DNA of 33,365 bases from Chitinophagaceae bacterium (GCA_025455365.1 JALOMP010000003.1:1-33365); one strand, 5' to 3'; counted from the first letter of the stretch, positions 1 to 10,306 are shown. The notes: generated by a model from the sequence alone, not told the origin. Numbers and translations: made by a program.

Positions 1-666
1 GGTTGGAACCTTGCCCAACAGGGCGCCAACCTTGTTTAACTGCATCATTTGGTCTGTAGCCAGCCGACCGTGTTCAGGATCAAGGATGCCTTTCTTTTCG
101 GCCGTTGTCAGGATGCCTACGCCAATTCTTTTGGTTAGCAGGAGGTAGTCGCCCTCCTTTGCTGTATTGTTTTGTTTTATGGAAGACAGCGGAACAAGTC
201 CGTTGACGGCGAGTCCGAAAATCGGCTCCGGTGAATCAATGCTGTGTCCCCCGGCGAGTGGGATACCCGCTTCGAGGCAGATGCTCCGGGCCCCTTCAAT
301 CACTTTTCGGGCTACGCGGGATGGTACCGTGTTGATCGGCCAGCCCAGGATGGCAATCGCGAGGACGGGCAAGCCACCCATGGCATATACATCGCTGATG
401 GCGTTGGCGGAAGCGATTCTCCCAAATTCAAAGGGGTCGTCCACGATCGGCATGAAGAAATCCGTGGTGGAAATCAGGGCCTGACCGTTTCCAAGATCAT
501 AGACCGCAGCGTCATCCTTGCTGTGATTGCCCACAATGAGCCGCTCATTATCCGGAAGGGCGAAGTTGCTTTGCAGGATTTCATCCAGGACTTTCGGCGA
601 AATCTTGCATCCACAGCCCGCGCCATGGGAATACTGTGTCAAGCGGACAGGCTCTTCGATCATCAT
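1..666 (-). CDS. selD: Selenide, water dikinase (selenophosphate synthetase), partial
   Basis: Makes selenophosphate from selenide and ATP, the selenium donor for selenouridine in tRNA (and selenocysteine where that is used). The first 222 codons are in the window and the C-terminus lies beyond base 1. The N-terminus carries the SelD signature HGAGCGCK (residues 14-21), with Cys18 at the catalytic Cys/Sec position, so this is the cysteine form. Further family blocks are [38 protein letters not shown] and [15 protein letters not shown], all very close to the E. coli protein. Its ATG overlaps the TGA stop of the upstream mnmH (ATGA), so the two are almost certainly co-translated and supply selenophosphate to MnmH. 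No selA or selB is visible here. Confidence 0.96.
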   Translation of the reverse strand, partial: MMIEEPVRLTQYSHGAGCGCKISPKVLDEILQSNFALPDNERLIVGNHSKDDAAVYDLGNGQALISTTDFFMPIVDDPFEFGRIASANAISDVYAMGGLPVLAIAILGWPINTVPSRVARKVIEGARSICLEAGIPLAGGHSIDSPEPIFGLAVNGLVPLSSIKQNNTAKEGDYLLLTKRIGVGILTTAEKKGILDPEHGRLATDQMMQLNKVGALLGKVPT

Positions 667-1763
667 AACTGTATCGGGGTTTTAATGGAATGAATTTGGC
701 GGGCATTTTCCTCCGCTTCTACGCGCGCCGCAGGAACCAATTGGATCAGTTTTTCATGATCATCCCTTTCCTGAAGCGACTTTCCGTACTTCTTATCGTA
801 ATACTTTAACAGGATCCTGAAGGACTCCGTGATATTGCCTTCCACCAGGTGGAGCAATGCCGTTTTGGTTTCCAGCCCTCCCAGGCGTTTTTGAATCCTT
901 GTTATGGCGCTGGCGAGATCGCCCTTATTGAGTTTTCCGTAAGTGGAAACCAGGTATTGCAGCCGCTCTTCGAAAGGGATGTCCAGGAAATAGACTGGCT
1001 GTTTCCTGAAATGTTGCCAGAAAGGTTGAGGCAGGTTAACGGTACCGATCCGCTGGCTTTCATCTTCCATCCAGATATAGGGCTCTTCCTGTTCGCTGGT
1101 TTTCCATGTACGCGTAGCAAAAATGGAAAGGGCCAGGCGGTTCTCGAACATTTCCTGGCTGCCTTGTTTTGGCAGCCCGATCGCCCCGAAGGCCGAACCC
1201 TTGTGCCCGGCCAGGCCCTCCAGGTCAACCACGGGTTCATTGTACCGGGAAGCCAGCATCTGCAACAGGTCGGTCTTCCCGGAACCGGTATATCCGCCAA
1301 GCACCCTGATGGGTCCCGGGTTGGCAAGCGTTTCGAGAACCCACCGGCGGAAATATTTATAGCCGCCCACAAGGGTATATACTTTAAAGCCGTATAGGTC
1401 CAGCAGCCAGGCAACGGCACCGCTGCGCATGCCGCCACGCCAGCAATGTACCAGTATGGTCTTTTCCCGTCTGTTTTCCTGGCCTTGCCCCGGTTTAAAA
1501 TCCCTGCAGAGGGCTTCCGCTTCTTCCACCATCCTGCGCATCTTTGGGCCGAAAAAATCGAGGCCCGCTTTGATGGCAGCTTCCCGGCTCTTCTGCTTGT
1601 AGAGCGTGCCCACCACTTTTCTCTCTTCATCGCTGAATAAAGGCATCGAGAAAGCGCCCGGAATGGATGCATGGCAAAATTCGCCCGGACTTCGTACGTC
1701 CAGGATAGGGACAACCCGGGAGCGTTCCAGGAAATCACCAATTTTTAATTTTTCAGCGGCCAT
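663..1763 (-). CDS. mnmH: tRNA 2-selenouridine synthase
   Basis: Replaces sulfur with selenium at the wobble 2-thiouridine of some tRNAs, using selenophosphate from SelD. The protein has 366 residues from the ATG at 1763; an upstream in-frame start would add ten residues that precede the rhodanese fold and run toward the rho terminator. Residues about 5-140 form a rhodanese domain with LDVRSPGEF and the active-site loop [10 protein letters not shown] (Cys107). A P-loop domain follows, with Walker [10 protein letters not shown] at about 157-165. This rhodanese plus P-loop layout and the CWRGG motif are specific to MnmH/YbbB (SelU). The gene lies directly after the rho terminator, so it probably has its own promoter or depends on readthrough. 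It overlaps selD by four bases. Confidence 0.95.
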   Translation of the reverse strand: MAAEKLKIGDFLERSRVVPILDVRSPGEFCHASIPGAFSMPLFSDEERKVVGTLYKQKSREAAIKAGLDFFGPKMRRMVEEAEALCRDFKPGQGQENRREKTILVHCWRGGMRSGAVAWLLDLYGFKVYTLVGGYKYFRRWVLETLANPGPIRVLGGYTGSGKTDLLQMLASRYNEPVVDLEGLAGHKGSAFGAIGLPKQGSQEMFENRLALSIFATRTWKTSEQEEPYIWMEDESQRIGTVNLPQPFWQHFRKQPVYFLDIPFEERLQYLVSTYGKLNKGDLASAITRIQKRLGGLETKTALLHLVEGNITESFRILLKYYDKKYGKSLQERDDHEKLIQLVPAARVEAEENARQIHSIKTPIQL

Positions 1764-1791
1764 GCGTGCAAAGGTACCGTTTGATGCCCAC

Positions 1792-1822
1792 AAAAAAGAT
1801 CGCCCCGGAACACGGGGCGATC
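1792..1822 (-). terminator. Rho-independent terminator of rho
   Basis: On the minus strand a perfect 10-bp stem (GATCGCCCCG / CGGGGCGATC, loop of 5) is followed directly by six T. It lies 24 bases past the rho stop codon and only 28 bases before the mnmH start codon, so it separates rho from mnmH-selD. Confidence 0.9.
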
Positions 1823-1845
1823 ATGATATTTATTTTCAGCAGTTA

Positions 1846-3501
1846 CTATTTGTTCATGCTAGTCAGGAACTCATAATTGTCCTTGGTACCACGAATTTGT
1901 TTCTGCAGGAGGTTCATGGCTTCTTCGCTGTTCATGTCTGCCAGGTGGTTTCGAAGGACCCACATCCGTTGGAGTACATCCTTGTCGAGGAGCAGGTCTT
2001 CACGGCGAGTGGATGAAGCGGTGAGGTCGATCGCCGGGAAAATACGGCGGTTGGCCAGCCTGCGATCCAGCACCAGTTCCATATTACCTGTGCCCTTGAA
2101 TTCCTCGAAAATTACTTCATCCATTTTGCTTCCCGTATCGATCAGGGCTGTAGCCAGGATCGTTAAAGAACCACCATTTTCAATTTTGCGGGCGGCACCG
2201 AAGAACTGCTTCGGTTTGAGCAGCGCGTTGGCTTCCACACCGCCGGAAAGAACTTTACCAGACGAAGGCGCAACCGTATTGTGGGCCCGCGCCAGGCGGG
2301 TAATGGAATCGAGCAGGATGATTACATCGTGTCCGCACTCCACCAGCCTTTTTGCTTTCTGCAGGGCGATGGTAGACACTTTCACGTGTTTTTCGGCGGG
2401 CTCATCAAAGGTGGATGCAATTACTTCCGCTTTTACGCTGCGTTCCATATCGGTCACCTCTTCCGGCCGCTCATCGATCAGTACGACCATCAGGTAACAG
2501 TCCGGGTGGTTTTCGGCGATGGCATTGGCCACTTCCTTCAGCAACATCGTTTTACCCACTTTCGGCTGTGCTACGATCAGGCCACGCTGCCCCTTTCCGA
2601 TCGGGGTGAACAGATCCATCATGCGGGTGGACATATTGTCCGGCCTCGTGAAAAGGTTCAGTTTTTCAAAAGGGAATAGCGGCGTCAGGTAATCAAACGG
2701 TACGCGGTCACGCACTTCTTCGGGGGAACGGTTATTCAGACGATCCACTTTCAGCAGCGCGAAATATTTTTCACCTTCCTTGGGAGGGCGCACCGCGCCG
2801 TAAACCGTATCGCCTGTTTTAAGGCCAAAGAGTTTAATCTGCGACGGGGAAACGTATACATCATCCGGGGAGGACAGGTAGTTGTAGTCGCTACTGCGCA
2901 GGAAACCATACCCGTCAGGCATCATTTCCAAAACGCCTTCGCCGAGGATGACACCGTCAAATTCAATATTGAACTGGGACTCTTTTTTGTGCTGGTGCGG
3001 GCGGTTTACAGGTTCCGCTTCCGTGGGTGCCGGCTGGTCCACCATTACGGAGCCCGTATCACCCTGGGTACTGTTTTCCCCGTTGAATTCCTGTTCTATG
3101 TCAAATCCTTCCATCTCGGGAACCGCTGGCGTATCTTCCGGCTGGCGACTCTTGCGGGGCAGCTTCTTATCGAGTTTTTTCTCCGGTGCTGCCGATGGTG
3201 CAGCCGCATCGGTCTCCGTAGCCTTTTTCTTGATTACGCGTGTTTTCTCCCTTGGCGGTTCACTTTCAACAATCGCCTCTTCGGTACCCGTAGCGGTACT
3301 CGTCTTCACGATCCGTTTCTGGCGGGCTGGCTTTTCCTCTTTCTGGCCGGTTGATGCGCTGTTCTGGAGGGCCTGCTTGTCCAGGATTTTGTAGATGAGC
3401 TCCTGCTTTTCAAGCTTCTTGGCGTGGGGGATTTTCAACTGCTCGGCAATATCCAGCAGTTCTGGAACGAGCATGTCGTTCAATTGTAGGATGTCGTACA
3501 T
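1846..3501 (-). CDS. rho: Transcription termination factor Rho, with long N-terminal insert
   Basis: Hexameric RNA-dependent ATPase that ends transcription. At 551 residues it is much longer than the 419-residue E. coli protein. Residues about 5-45 form the Rho N-terminal helical domain. Residues about 48-178 are a charged low-complexity insert rich in Lys, Glu, Pro and Thr. The cold-shock-like RNA-binding domain follows at about 183-255 ([13 protein letters not shown]). The ATPase core has Walker A AQPKVGKT (311-318), the Q-loop region [13 protein letters not shown], Walker [17 protein letters not shown] and the R-loop [10 protein letters not shown]. Long inserts of this kind are common in Bacteroidota and Actinomycetota Rho proteins and are thought to add RNA or protein contacts. 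A strong intrinsic terminator follows the gene. Confidence 0.97.
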   Translation of the reverse strand: MYDILQLNDMLVPELLDIAEQLKIPHAKKLEKQELIYKILDKQALQNSASTGQKEEKPARQKRIVKTSTATGTEEAIVESEPPREKTRVIKKKATETDAAAPSAAPEKKLDKKLPRKSRQPEDTPAVPEMEGFDIEQEFNGENSTQGDTGSVMVDQPAPTEAEPVNRPHQHKKESQFNIEFDGVILGEGVLEMMPDGYGFLRSSDYNYLSSPDDVYVSPSQIKLFGLKTGDTVYGAVRPPKEGEKYFALLKVDRLNNRSPEEVRDRVPFDYLTPLFPFEKLNLFTRPDNMSTRMMDLFTPIGKGQRGLIVAQPKVGKTMLLKEVANAIAENHPDCYLMVVLIDERPEEVTDMERSVKAEVIASTFDEPAEKHVKVSTIALQKAKRLVECGHDVIILLDSITRLARAHNTVAPSSGKVLSGGVEANALLKPKQFFGAARKIENGGSLTILATALIDTGSKMDEVIFEEFKGTGNMELVLDRRLANRRIFPAIDLTASSTRREDLLLDKDVLQRMWVLRNHLADMNSEEAMNLLQKQIRGTKDNYEFLTSMNK

Positions 3502-3674
3502 AAAATCGCTTAAAAATGTAGGCCCACTGGGGAAGGGACCTTAAAAATGACTTTTGAATTTGAATAAAGAGTGACTGGAATTGGGTAAAACTGATGCGCA
3601 CCCGGGGAATGAAAAAGACCTATCAGCCTGGATTCCAGTGCAAGATTACAGTTATTTTTCTAAAAATGCAAAAT

Positions 3675-3683
3675 TTATCCACA
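3675..3683 (+). promoter_or_regulatory. DnaA box in the rho/asnS intergenic region
   Basis: TTATCCACA matches the strict bacterial DnaA-box consensus at 9 of 9 bases. It lies about 60 bases before the asnS start and just upstream of the proposed asnS -7 box. I see only this one copy in the region, so it is not an origin by itself. It may be a regulatory or chance site. Confidence 0.4.
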
Positions 3684-3706
3684 GAAAGCATTTAAATGTC
3701 AACAGC

Positions 3707-3714
3707 TATCTTTG
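3707..3714 (+). promoter_or_regulatory. asnS -7 box, Bacteroidota type
   Basis: TATCTTTG fits the Bacteroidota -7 consensus TAnnTTTG exactly and would place a transcript start near 3720, about 15 bases before the asnS ATG. No clear TTG -33 element is visible at the usual spacing, so this is a moderate call. Confidence 0.5.
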
Positions 3715-3735
3715 CGGCTCTTTAAGGAGGCCAAT

Positions 3736-5172
3736 ATGATACAGAAAAGAACGAAGATCAGGGAGTTGTTGCGCATGAAACCGGAAGGTCAGTCGCTCAC
3801 GGTCATGGGATGGGTTCGTACGTTCCGCAATAACCAGTTTATCGCACTGAACGACGGTTCAACCAATACCAACCTGCAGGTGGTGGCTCCACTGGGGGTA
3901 TTTGACGAAACGCTGCTGAAGCGGATCACTACATCGGCGTCCCTGAAAATAGAGGGCTCACTCGTGCCGAGCAGCGGCAAGGGCCAGGCCATGGAACTGG
4001 TGGCCACCAGCATCGAGGTTTTGGGGGACTCGGACCCTGAGAAATACCCGCTTCAGCCCAAGAAACACAGCCTTGAGTTCCTGCGCGAGATCGCCCACCT
4101 GCGGTTCAGGACAAATACGTTCGGGTCCGTGTTCAGGGTGCGACATTCGCTTGCATTCGCTATACACCAGTTTTTTAATGAACGCGGTTTTGTGTACCTG
4201 CACACGCCGGTGATCACCGCCAGTGACGCGGAAGGGGCCGGGGAGATGTTCCGGGTAACAACGCTGCCGTTTGACAATCCTCCCAGGAATGAAGACGGGT
4301 CTGTGAATTTCAGGGAAGATTTTTTTGGCAGGGCTACGAACCTGACGGTCAGCGGGCAGTTGGAAGGCGAACTCGGAGCCACCGCTTTCGGGGAGATATA
4401 CACATTTGGTCCCACTTTCCGGGCTGAAAACTCCAACACCACCAGGCACCTGGCGGAGTTCTGGATGATCGAGCCGGAGATGGCTTTCTATGACCTGGAA
4501 GACAACATGAACCTTGCGGAAAGTTTTATCAAGTATATCATTGGCTATGCGATGGAGCACAACAGGGAGGACCTGGAATTCCTGGCGCAGCGACTGCAGG
4601 AAGAGGAAAAAGCGCTGCCACAGGACAAGCGCAGCGAATGGACGCTCCTGGAAAAACTTGAGTTCGTCCTGAAGAACGACTTCGAACGGATTACGTATAC
4701 GGAGGCGATTGATATCCTGCTGCAATCCCCGGCCTACAAGAAAAAGAAATTCCAGTATGATGTGAAGTGGGGGATCGACATGCAAAGCGAACACGAGCGG
4801 TACCTGGTGGAAAAACATTTTCGCAAGCCCGTCATCGTTACCAATTATCCGAAAGAAATCAAGGCTTTTTACATGCGCCAGGATGACAATGGGAAGACGG
4901 TTGCCGCGATGGATATACTTGCCCCGGGCATCGGGGAAATCGTTGGTGGTTCACAGCGGGAAGAGCGTATGGACAAACTGACTGCACGCATGCGGGAGAT
5001 GCATATACCGGAAGAAGAATTGTATTGGTACCTGGACACCAGGAGGTTCGGGACGGTGCCGCATGCCGGTTTCGGGCTTGGCTTTGAGCGGATGGTGCAG
5101 TTCGTTACGGGCATGGGCAATATCCGCGATGTAATACCCTTTCCACGGACGCCCAAGAGCGCCGAATTCTGA
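3736..5172 (+). CDS. asnS: Asparagine--tRNA ligase
   Basis: Class IIb aminoacyl-tRNA synthetase that charges tRNA-Asn. The protein has 478 residues from the ATG at 3736, which is preceded by a strong AAGGAGG five bases upstream; an earlier in-frame ATG at 3712 would swallow that ribosome binding site. An N-terminal OB-fold anticodon-binding domain (about 20-95) precedes the catalytic core. Motif 2 ([20 protein letters not shown]) lies around residues 224-243 and motif 3 ([12 protein letters not shown]) near the C-terminus. AENSNT is characteristic of AsnRS rather than AspRS. The gene is monocistronic, divergent from rho, and ends in a clear terminator. Confidence 0.97.
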   Translation: MIQKRTKIRELLRMKPEGQSLTVMGWVRTFRNNQFIALNDGSTNTNLQVVAPLGVFDETLLKRITTSASLKIEGSLVPSSGKGQAMELVATSIEVLGDSDPEKYPLQPKKHSLEFLREIAHLRFRTNTFGSVFRVRHSLAFAIHQFFNERGFVYLHTPVITASDAEGAGEMFRVTTLPFDNPPRNEDGSVNFREDFFGRATNLTVSGQLEGELGATAFGEIYTFGPTFRAENSNTTRHLAEFWMIEPEMAFYDLEDNMNLAESFIKYIIGYAMEHNREDLEFLAQRLQEEEKALPQDKRSEWTLLEKLEFVLKNDFERITYTEAIDILLQSPAYKKKKFQYDVKWGIDMQSEHERYLVEKHFRKPVIVTNYPKEIKAFYMRQDDNGKTVAAMDILAPGIGEIVGGSQREERMDKLTARMREMHIPEEELYWYLDTRRFGTVPHAGFGLGFERMVQFVTGMGNIRDVIPFPRTPKSAEF

Positions 5173-5186
5173 AAAAGTAATTCCAG

Positions 5187-5211
5187 GGATCCCACACGGG
5201 ATCCTTTTTTT
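5187..5211 (+). terminator. Rho-independent terminator of asnS
   Basis: A 7-bp stem (GGATCCC / GGGATCC) with an ACAC loop is followed by seven T, beginning 14 bases after the asnS stop. The T-run overlaps the stop codon of the convergent stress-protein gene. Confidence 0.9.
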
Positions 5212-6034
5212 ATTCATGCAGGCACAAGATGGGAATATGGGAATGGAATACCAGTTCCCGCGTGTGGCTTTTCTCAAACAAGCCGGACAACAATTTGTGT
5301 TTTTTAGGGATGGTTATCAGCAAATCAAAACCCTTTGTTTCCGCGTACTGGTGTATGCCCTCCACCACATCAGGATGTTCGATATAATCATATTGCGGAT
5401 GCGTCTCTTCCAGCATGGTATGCAGCAAAATGGTTTCTTCAGGAGTTTCCGGCTTGAAGTGCCGACTTTTGTAATCAACATTCAGCACATGCAATTCAGC
5501 GCCAAAAGTTTTACAGATCTCCACGATCTTGTGACCCGGTGTTGTGTCCACCACTTCGCTGAAATCGCAGGCGAAACCGATTTTCCGGACCGCTGAAAAA
5601 ACAGCGCCGGGCGGTACCACGATAACGGGATAAACCAAATGTCTGATCGCCGTCAGCGTGTTGCTTCCCAGGAAAAGCCTTTCGAGTCCGCTGGCCCCCT
5701 TGGTTCCCATCACCACGGCAAAGGGCTGGATGCTTTTACAAAGGGTTTCAATCTCATCCACTACTTCGCCCAACCGGGATTCCGTATAAATTTTTAACTG
5801 TCCGCTGGTGACATGTTCAAGATCCTTTTTCATCTTTTCAAGCTTTTCCTCGCTGGCTTTTTGCAGCTCTTCGATGGAAAGGTTTACCACGGGCACCTCT
5901 GTAAATGTTACGGGTACCTGGTAAACATGGAGCAGGATTATACTTGCGCCGATCGATTGCGCCATGTCAACGGCGTAGTTAATGGCATTCACAGACACGG
6001 GTGAAAAATCAGTGGGAACGATGATGGTCTTCAT
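5210..6034 (-). CDS. Universal stress protein, tandem UspA domains
   Basis: A 274-residue protein with two Usp folds. The first domain (about 1-148) starts MKTIIVPTDFSPVSVNAINYA and contains the ATP-binding pattern G-x2-G-x9-G-S in GTKGASGLERLFLGSNT, so it is likely an ATP-binding Usp. The second domain (about 149-274, starting RKIGFACDFSEV) lacks that pattern and is probably structural. Tandem Usp proteins of this size are common in Bacteroidota and usually respond to stress, starvation or low oxygen. It is convergent with asnS and has no obvious operon partner. The specific role cannot be read from the sequence. Confidence 0.9.
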   Translation of the reverse strand: MKTIIVPTDFSPVSVNAINYAVDMAQSIGASIILLHVYQVPVTFTEVPVVNLSIEELQKASEEKLEKMKKDLEHVTSGQLKIYTESRLGEVVDEIETLCKSIQPFAVVMGTKGASGLERLFLGSNTLTAIRHLVYPVIVVPPGAVFSAVRKIGFACDFSEVVDTTPGHKIVEICKTFGAELHVLNVDYKSRHFKPETPEETILLHTMLEETHPQYDYIEHPDVVEGIHQYAETKGFDLLITIPKKHKLLSGLFEKSHTRELVFHSHIPILCLHE

Positions 6035-6108
6035 AATCCTGCATTTAATAGTTGAAATTACGGCTTAATGGCAAGGTGCGGAATGACCTCCGTCAGTTGT
6101 ACCTGTGA

Positions 6109-7167
6109 TCAGGCACGGCGCACAGCTTTATACAGCCGGAGCCTTCTGCTGACGTCTTCCCTGATGTTCAGGTAAAATAGGTTATAGTCGCCCGCGTGGT
6201 AATTGCGGGTGGCATACAGAAATCCTCCGGGGAACCGGGGTTTGCTGATCCATAGTGCATTTCCGGAGATGGCGGCGCTTTGGGTATGAGTGTATACCTT
6301 GTTAAATTTTAACAGGACGGCCCCCTTATGCATGGACCTGGACATCGTGCCAGCCGAGGTTTTCCAGGAGTAGGGATTAACCACTGAAATCGAGGTGTCT
6401 TCCGTGGAAATGTACCGGTCCTGGTAACCCCGGCGATAGGTTCGCCAACTTGCATAACAACCCACAGAGAGTGAATCCGCGCAAGGTTGCAACACTTGAT
6501 AATATGCCTTTTCTACCGGGATGCCCAACAGGTATGCCGCCACCAGTTGGGAACGCAGGATACTGTCTGTATCAAAAAATTCCCGTAAAAGTCTTTTGGC
6601 ATGCGTGGTACCCTGGCTGTGTGATGCTATGATGATCGGTCGCCCCTTGTTTTCTGTTTGCAGGTAATGCAGGAACGCCTGCCTGATATCCTGGTAGGCG
6701 AAGTCAAACGCTCTTAGTGCCCGCGCCGTGTCATGCTGGTAATACATCCGGAGATGAGCCTGTCTGTACCGGGGTGCATATATGCGGCAGGATTCGTTGA
6801 AAACGCTTGCCTGGTACAGGATGGAACTGAAGTCGGTTTTATGATTCAATGCAGAGTCGTCGATATTTGCATTGTCCTGAAGGGTGTCGTTTTCGTTGGT
6901 GAAACTGGTAGGGTGCAGGAAGAAGACGTCTGCATCGTATGTTGCGGACGTTTTCCGGAGAGGCTTGGGTACACTGTCCGATGGATCCCATTTGGCGGGA
7001 TGGGCCGCCCAATATGATAGACTGGCGTAATCCGGGGCTGCATGGCTTGTTTGCAGGCGGGGGTTTCCCTGATTGGGCGTATATTTCGGGCTGCAACCCC
7101 ATGCCAGGAATGTAATGCACAAGAGGGCTATGTAGCTGGCTGTATGCAACACCGCGAGTCTGCTCAT
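6109..7167 (-). CDS. DUF3089 lipoprotein, alpha/beta-hydrolase-like
   Basis: A 352-residue predicted lipoprotein. The N-terminal hydrophobic segment ends in a lipobox, LAWGC (Cys25). The body has an alpha/beta-hydrolase nucleophile elbow, ASHSQGT, with Ser184 as the likely nucleophile, and the FFLHPTSF and YAPRYRQA blocks typical of the DUF3089 family. It should sit in the outer or inner membrane facing the periplasm or outside. Family members are presumed esterases or lipases; no substrate can be assigned. It is divergent from the oxygenase gene, with a 63-base shared upstream region. Confidence 0.85.
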   Translation of the reverse strand: MSRLAVLHTASYIALLCITFLAWGCSPKYTPNQGNPRLQTSHAAPDYASLSYWAAHPAKWDPSDSVPKPLRKTSATYDADVFFLHPTSFTNENDTLQDNANIDDSALNHKTDFSSILYQASVFNESCRIYAPRYRQAHLRMYYQHDTARALRAFDFAYQDIRQAFLHYLQTENKGRPIIIASHSQGTTHAKRLLREFFDTDSILRSQLVAAYLLGIPVEKAYYQVLQPCADSLSVGCYASWRTYRRGYQDRYISTEDTSISVVNPYSWKTSAGTMSRSMHKGAVLLKFNKVYTHTQSAAISGNALWISKPRFPGGFLYATRNYHAGDYNLFYLNIREDVSRRLRLYKAVRRA

Positions 7168-7230
7168 ATCGAGAATTTCTTTCTACTCAAAAATATGTTT
7201 TGTACTTTTTAGCTGTTAAAAGAAAATGTT

Positions 7231-8175
7231 ATGAATATACCAGTGGTAGACCTTGATCGGTTTCGAAAGGGAAACCAGGAGGAAAGGGAGGCCTTTGTAC
7301 AGGAGTTGGGAAAGGCGTATGAAGATGTTGGATTTGTTGCGGTTCATAACCATGGAATTTCCGATGCGTTGATCAAGTCCCTCTATGAAACGGTACAGCA
7401 GTTTTTTTCATTGCCGCTGGAGAAGAAGAAAAAGTACCAGATTCCCGGTTTGGCCGGGCAACGCGGTTATACATCTTTCGGGCAGGAACATGCCAAGGGT
7501 AGTGAGGCGCCAGATCTTAAGGAGTTTTTCCAATTCGGCCAGACCATAGAACCTGGCGTTGTTGTTGGGGAAGAATACCCGCCGAACGTGCAGGTGGGGG
7601 AAATCGCGTCATTTAATCCATTGTTCCTGGAAGCGTACCGGGCTTTTGAGCAGTCCGGGAAGGATTTACTATCGGCGATCGCCCTTTACCTTGGGCTCGA
7701 GCCGGGATATTTTGATCAAAAGATAGATCATGGGAATTCAATCCTTCGTGCCATTCATTATCCACCGATAACCACGGAGCCTAAATCTTCCATTCGAGCC
7801 GAGCAGCATGAAGATATAAACCTCATCACCCTGCTCGTTGGCGCTTCGGCCGACGGGCTTGAAATACTTACCCGGGATGGGAAATGGGTGCCTGTAACGG
7901 CGCTTCCCGGACAGATCGTAGTGAATGTGGGGGACATGCTTCAGCGTTTAACGAATAACCGGTTGCGCAGTACAACACACCGGGTGGTGAATCCCCCGAG
8001 GGAACTGTGGCATACGTCGAGGTTTTCCATCCCGTTTTTTTTACACCCGCGCAGCGAAGTGTCGCTGGCATGCCTGGATAACTGCATTGACGCGGCGCAT
8101 CCGAAGGCATATCCCGATGCCACTGCAGGGGAGTACCTCGATGAGCGCCTGAGAGAGATCGGGCTGAAGAAGTAA
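7231..8175 (+). CDS. 2-oxoglutarate/Fe(II)-dependent oxygenase, isopenicillin N synthase-like
   Basis: A 314-residue cytoplasmic non-heme iron oxygenase. An N-terminal DIOX_N region (MNIPVVDLDRF through GFVAVHNHGI) precedes the 2OG-Fe(II) core. The iron facial triad is visible as HED (His193, Asp195) and His250 in STTHRVV. The RxS pair that binds 2-oxoglutarate is Arg264-Phe-Ser266. Length and layout match bacterial IPNS-like oxygenases often annotated as flavonol-synthase-like; the substrate is unknown. chrA begins 44 bases downstream on the same strand, so the two may share a transcript. Confidence 0.88.
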   Translation: MNIPVVDLDRFRKGNQEEREAFVQELGKAYEDVGFVAVHNHGISDALIKSLYETVQQFFSLPLEKKKKYQIPGLAGQRGYTSFGQEHAKGSEAPDLKEFFQFGQTIEPGVVVGEEYPPNVQVGEIASFNPLFLEAYRAFEQSGKDLLSAIALYLGLEPGYFDQKIDHGNSILRAIHYPPITTEPKSSIRAEQHEDINLITLLVGASADGLEILTRDGKWVPVTALPGQIVVNVGDMLQRLTNNRLRSTTHRVVNPPRELWHTSRFSIPFFLHPRSEVSLACLDNCIDAAHPKAYPDATAGEYLDERLREIGLKK

Positions 8176-8219
8176 CCTGGGAGAACCGCATATTATTTTC
8201 ATGTTTTAGACAAGGTTGA

Positions 8220-9482
8220 TTGCTTAAACTGTTCAGACATATCCCGTTTCTGAAAGCCGTTTTCCTGCACAGCATCACTGCTTTTGGAGGACCGCAGGGG
8301 CACCTGGGTATGATGATGAAAACCTTTGTGGACCGGCGCAGGGATGTGACGGAAAAGGAACTGTTGGATTTCAACGCGTTTTGCCAGCTCCTTCCCGGCG
8401 CGTCCTCTACGCAGACGCTTACGCTGATCGGGTATAAGCGCGGCGGGATTGTGCTGGCGATTATTACCCTGGTCATCTGGATACTGCCCGCGTCCTTTTT
8501 AATGGGAGGGCTTTCTTTTGTGATCCGTTATTTTGAGCAAAGGGAAACAGAACACAATCTCTTTCGGTTTATCCAGCCGATGGCTGTCGGGTTCCTGGCT
8601 TTCGCCGCCTTCCGGGCATTCACCCTGATTGTTCGCAACCGTACGGCAAGGATTATCGTGGTGACGGCCATGCTTGTCACCTACCTGTTTTTTAATAATC
8701 CGGTCATTTTCCCCGTGGTACTGATTTTGGGTGGATTGATGACCAGTTTTACCGAAAAGGAAGATAAAGACCGGCAACCGGTCCCGTACCGTCCCATCAA
8801 ATGGGGAAACATCGTGATTTTCCTGGGGATATTGCTGGTGAGCGGAATCCTGTCTGAAACCTCCCGGAAGCAGGAATGGCCCAACAGGAAAAGCTTTAAC
8901 CTTTTTGAAAACTTTTACCGTTTTGGGAGCATCGTATTCGGTGGCGGCGATGTGCTCATCCCCATGATGTATGAACAATACGTGGTAAGGCCGAATGCGG
9001 AACGTGTGCTGCAAAAGAAGAAAAATGTAATCCGTGTTGAAGCGGATGATTTCCTGACGGGTGCGGGGATCGTGCGGGCGATACCAGGTCCGGTGTTTTC
9101 CATCGCTTCATTTACCGGCGGCCTGGTGATGAAGAACGAAGGGAAAAGCCGGCAGATCATGGGATGTATTATCGGGGCCGTTGGAATATTTCTCCCGAGC
9201 GCCTTGCTGGTACTCTTTTTTTTCCCCGTATGGCATAACCTTCACCGGTATGAGGGAATTTACCGTGCCCTGAAAGGGATCAATGCCGCGGTAGTGGGCA
9301 TCATGATCGCTTCCACCATTTATCTTACCAGGGACCTTTCGCTGGCGGGCATCGTGGAAGGAAGGGCGATCAGTTTCCTGAATATGGGCGTTATCGCAGG
9401 CACCTTTGTGATGTTGATGTTTTCGCGATTACCCGCCCCGGTCATCGCCCTGGCATGTCTTTTACTGGGATGGATCTTTTAG
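8220..9482 (+). CDS. chrA: Chromate transporter, two-domain ChrA
   Basis: A 420-residue inner-membrane protein of the CHR family, which exports chromate. It is the long form with two homologous halves: the N-terminal half has [12 protein letters not shown] and the C-terminal half has [11 protein letters not shown], the paired FGGP/FGGG signatures of the family. About ten to twelve hydrophobic segments are visible. The best start is TTG at 8220, placed directly after an in-frame TGA; it gives [16 protein letters not shown], in line with family N-termini, and the next ATG would remove the first FGGP motif. The 3' end overlaps the convergent nadD by 21 bases. Sulfate or another oxyanion as substrate cannot be excluded. 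Confidence 0.9.
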   Translation: MLKLFRHIPFLKAVFLHSITAFGGPQGHLGMMMKTFVDRRRDVTEKELLDFNAFCQLLPGASSTQTLTLIGYKRGGIVLAIITLVIWILPASFLMGGLSFVIRYFEQRETEHNLFRFIQPMAVGFLAFAAFRAFTLIVRNRTARIIVVTAMLVTYLFFNNPVIFPVVLILGGLMTSFTEKEDKDRQPVPYRPIKWGNIVIFLGILLVSGILSETSRKQEWPNRKSFNLFENFYRFGSIVFGGGDVLIPMMYEQYVVRPNAERVLQKKKNVIRVEADDFLTGAGIVRAIPGPVFSIASFTGGLVMKNEGKSRQIMGCIIGAVGIFLPSALLVLFFFPVWHNLHRYEGIYRALKGINAAVVGIMIASTIYLTRDLSLAGIVEGRAISFLNMGVIAGTFVMLMFSRLPAPVIALACLLLGWIF

Positions 9483-10052
9483 CGGCCGGTAATAATGGTT
9501 CCGGTCGATTTCTTCCTTCACGATATCGGGTACGAGGTAGCGGATGGATTTGCCCGCGGCAATCATTTCACGGATATCCGTAGCCGAAATCTGCAGCAGG
9601 GGAGCCTGCAGGGAAGTTGCCGCAACGGGAAGGTCGGTGCGTATCGGGAAGCCTGGCCGCTCGTACACGTATACAGGGTAGCGGCTCATAATCACCGGTG
9701 CGTTTTTCCATTTGTCCAGGTTCTGGAAACTGTCGCTTCCCATCAGGATGGAAAACTGGTGGGAGGGATACTTTTCTTCCAGGTAGGCCATGGTGTCTAT
9801 CGTATAAGATGGCTTGGGCAAACGAAATTCGATATCCGTCGCTTTCAGCCTTGTTTCTCCCTCCAGGGCCAGCTGCGCGAGATGCAGGCGATGGTATTCA
9901 TTGAGCAGTCCCTTGCTCGGTTTAAACGGGTTCTGTGGTGAAATGACCAGCCAGATCTGGTCCAGGTCTGTGTGCTGAAGGGTGTAGTTGGCAATGATCA
10001 GGTGACCGTGGTGAATGGGATTAAAGGAGCCAAAATATAGACCAATTTTCAT
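9462..10052 (-). CDS. nadD: Nicotinate-nucleotide adenylyltransferase
   Basis: Adenylates nicotinate mononucleotide in NAD synthesis. The 196-residue protein has the nucleotidyltransferase signature [11 protein letters not shown] near the N-terminus and the C-terminal [21 protein letters not shown] block of bacterial NadD. Its length matches the family. It lies 17 bases downstream of the FeoA-like gene on the same strand and overlaps chrA tail to tail. Confidence 0.95.
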   Translation of the reverse strand: MKIGLYFGSFNPIHHGHLIIANYTLQHTDLDQIWLVISPQNPFKPSKGLLNEYHRLHLAQLALEGETRLKATDIEFRLPKPSYTIDTMAYLEEKYPSHQFSILMGSDSFQNLDKWKNAPVIMSRYPVYVYERPGFPIRTDLPVAATSLQAPLLQISATDIREMIAAGKSIRYLVPDIVKEEIDRNHYYRPLKDPSQ

Positions 10053-10069
10053 AAAACATTGATATACAG

Positions 10070-10306
10070 CTAGTTAGCTTTCTCTGTATCGACCATGATC
10101 TTGGACGCTTCATTGAGGCGAAGACTAACCGCATACCCGGCAACCTGAATGGCGATGGGATCGCCCATGGGTGCTACTTGTTCAACGATTACCGTTTCGC
10201 CTGGTATAAATCCCATTTCCATCAATTTCAGGAAAATATCATCCTGCTCAAAATCTCTGATAACACCGGATTCACCCGGTTCCAATTCGGATAATCTTTT
10301 AATCAT
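10070..10306 (-). CDS. FeoA-domain protein
   Basis: A 78-residue SH3-like FeoA protein, starting MIKRLSELEPGESGVI and containing LMEMGFIPGETV, the core family motif. The ATG at 10306 is preferred to a TTG 24 bases further up because the FeoA fold begins there. FeoA normally assists the FeoB ferrous iron transporter; no feoB lies in the window, so it is either distant from its partner or works alone. It probably shares a transcript with nadD. Confidence 0.85.
   Translation of the reverse strand: MIKRLSELEPGESGVIRDFEQDDIFLKLMEMGFIPGETVIVEQVAPMGDPIAIQVAGYAVSLRLNEASKIMVDTEKAN

Noticed and set aside
2381-2390. TTCACGTGTT inside rho, resembling half a parS site
   Set aside because: Only one half matches parS; the other half departs at several bases, and it is in conserved coding sequence.
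3958-4818. Long open frame antisense to asnS
   Set aside because: It lies inside a conserved essential gene and shows no motif or start signal.
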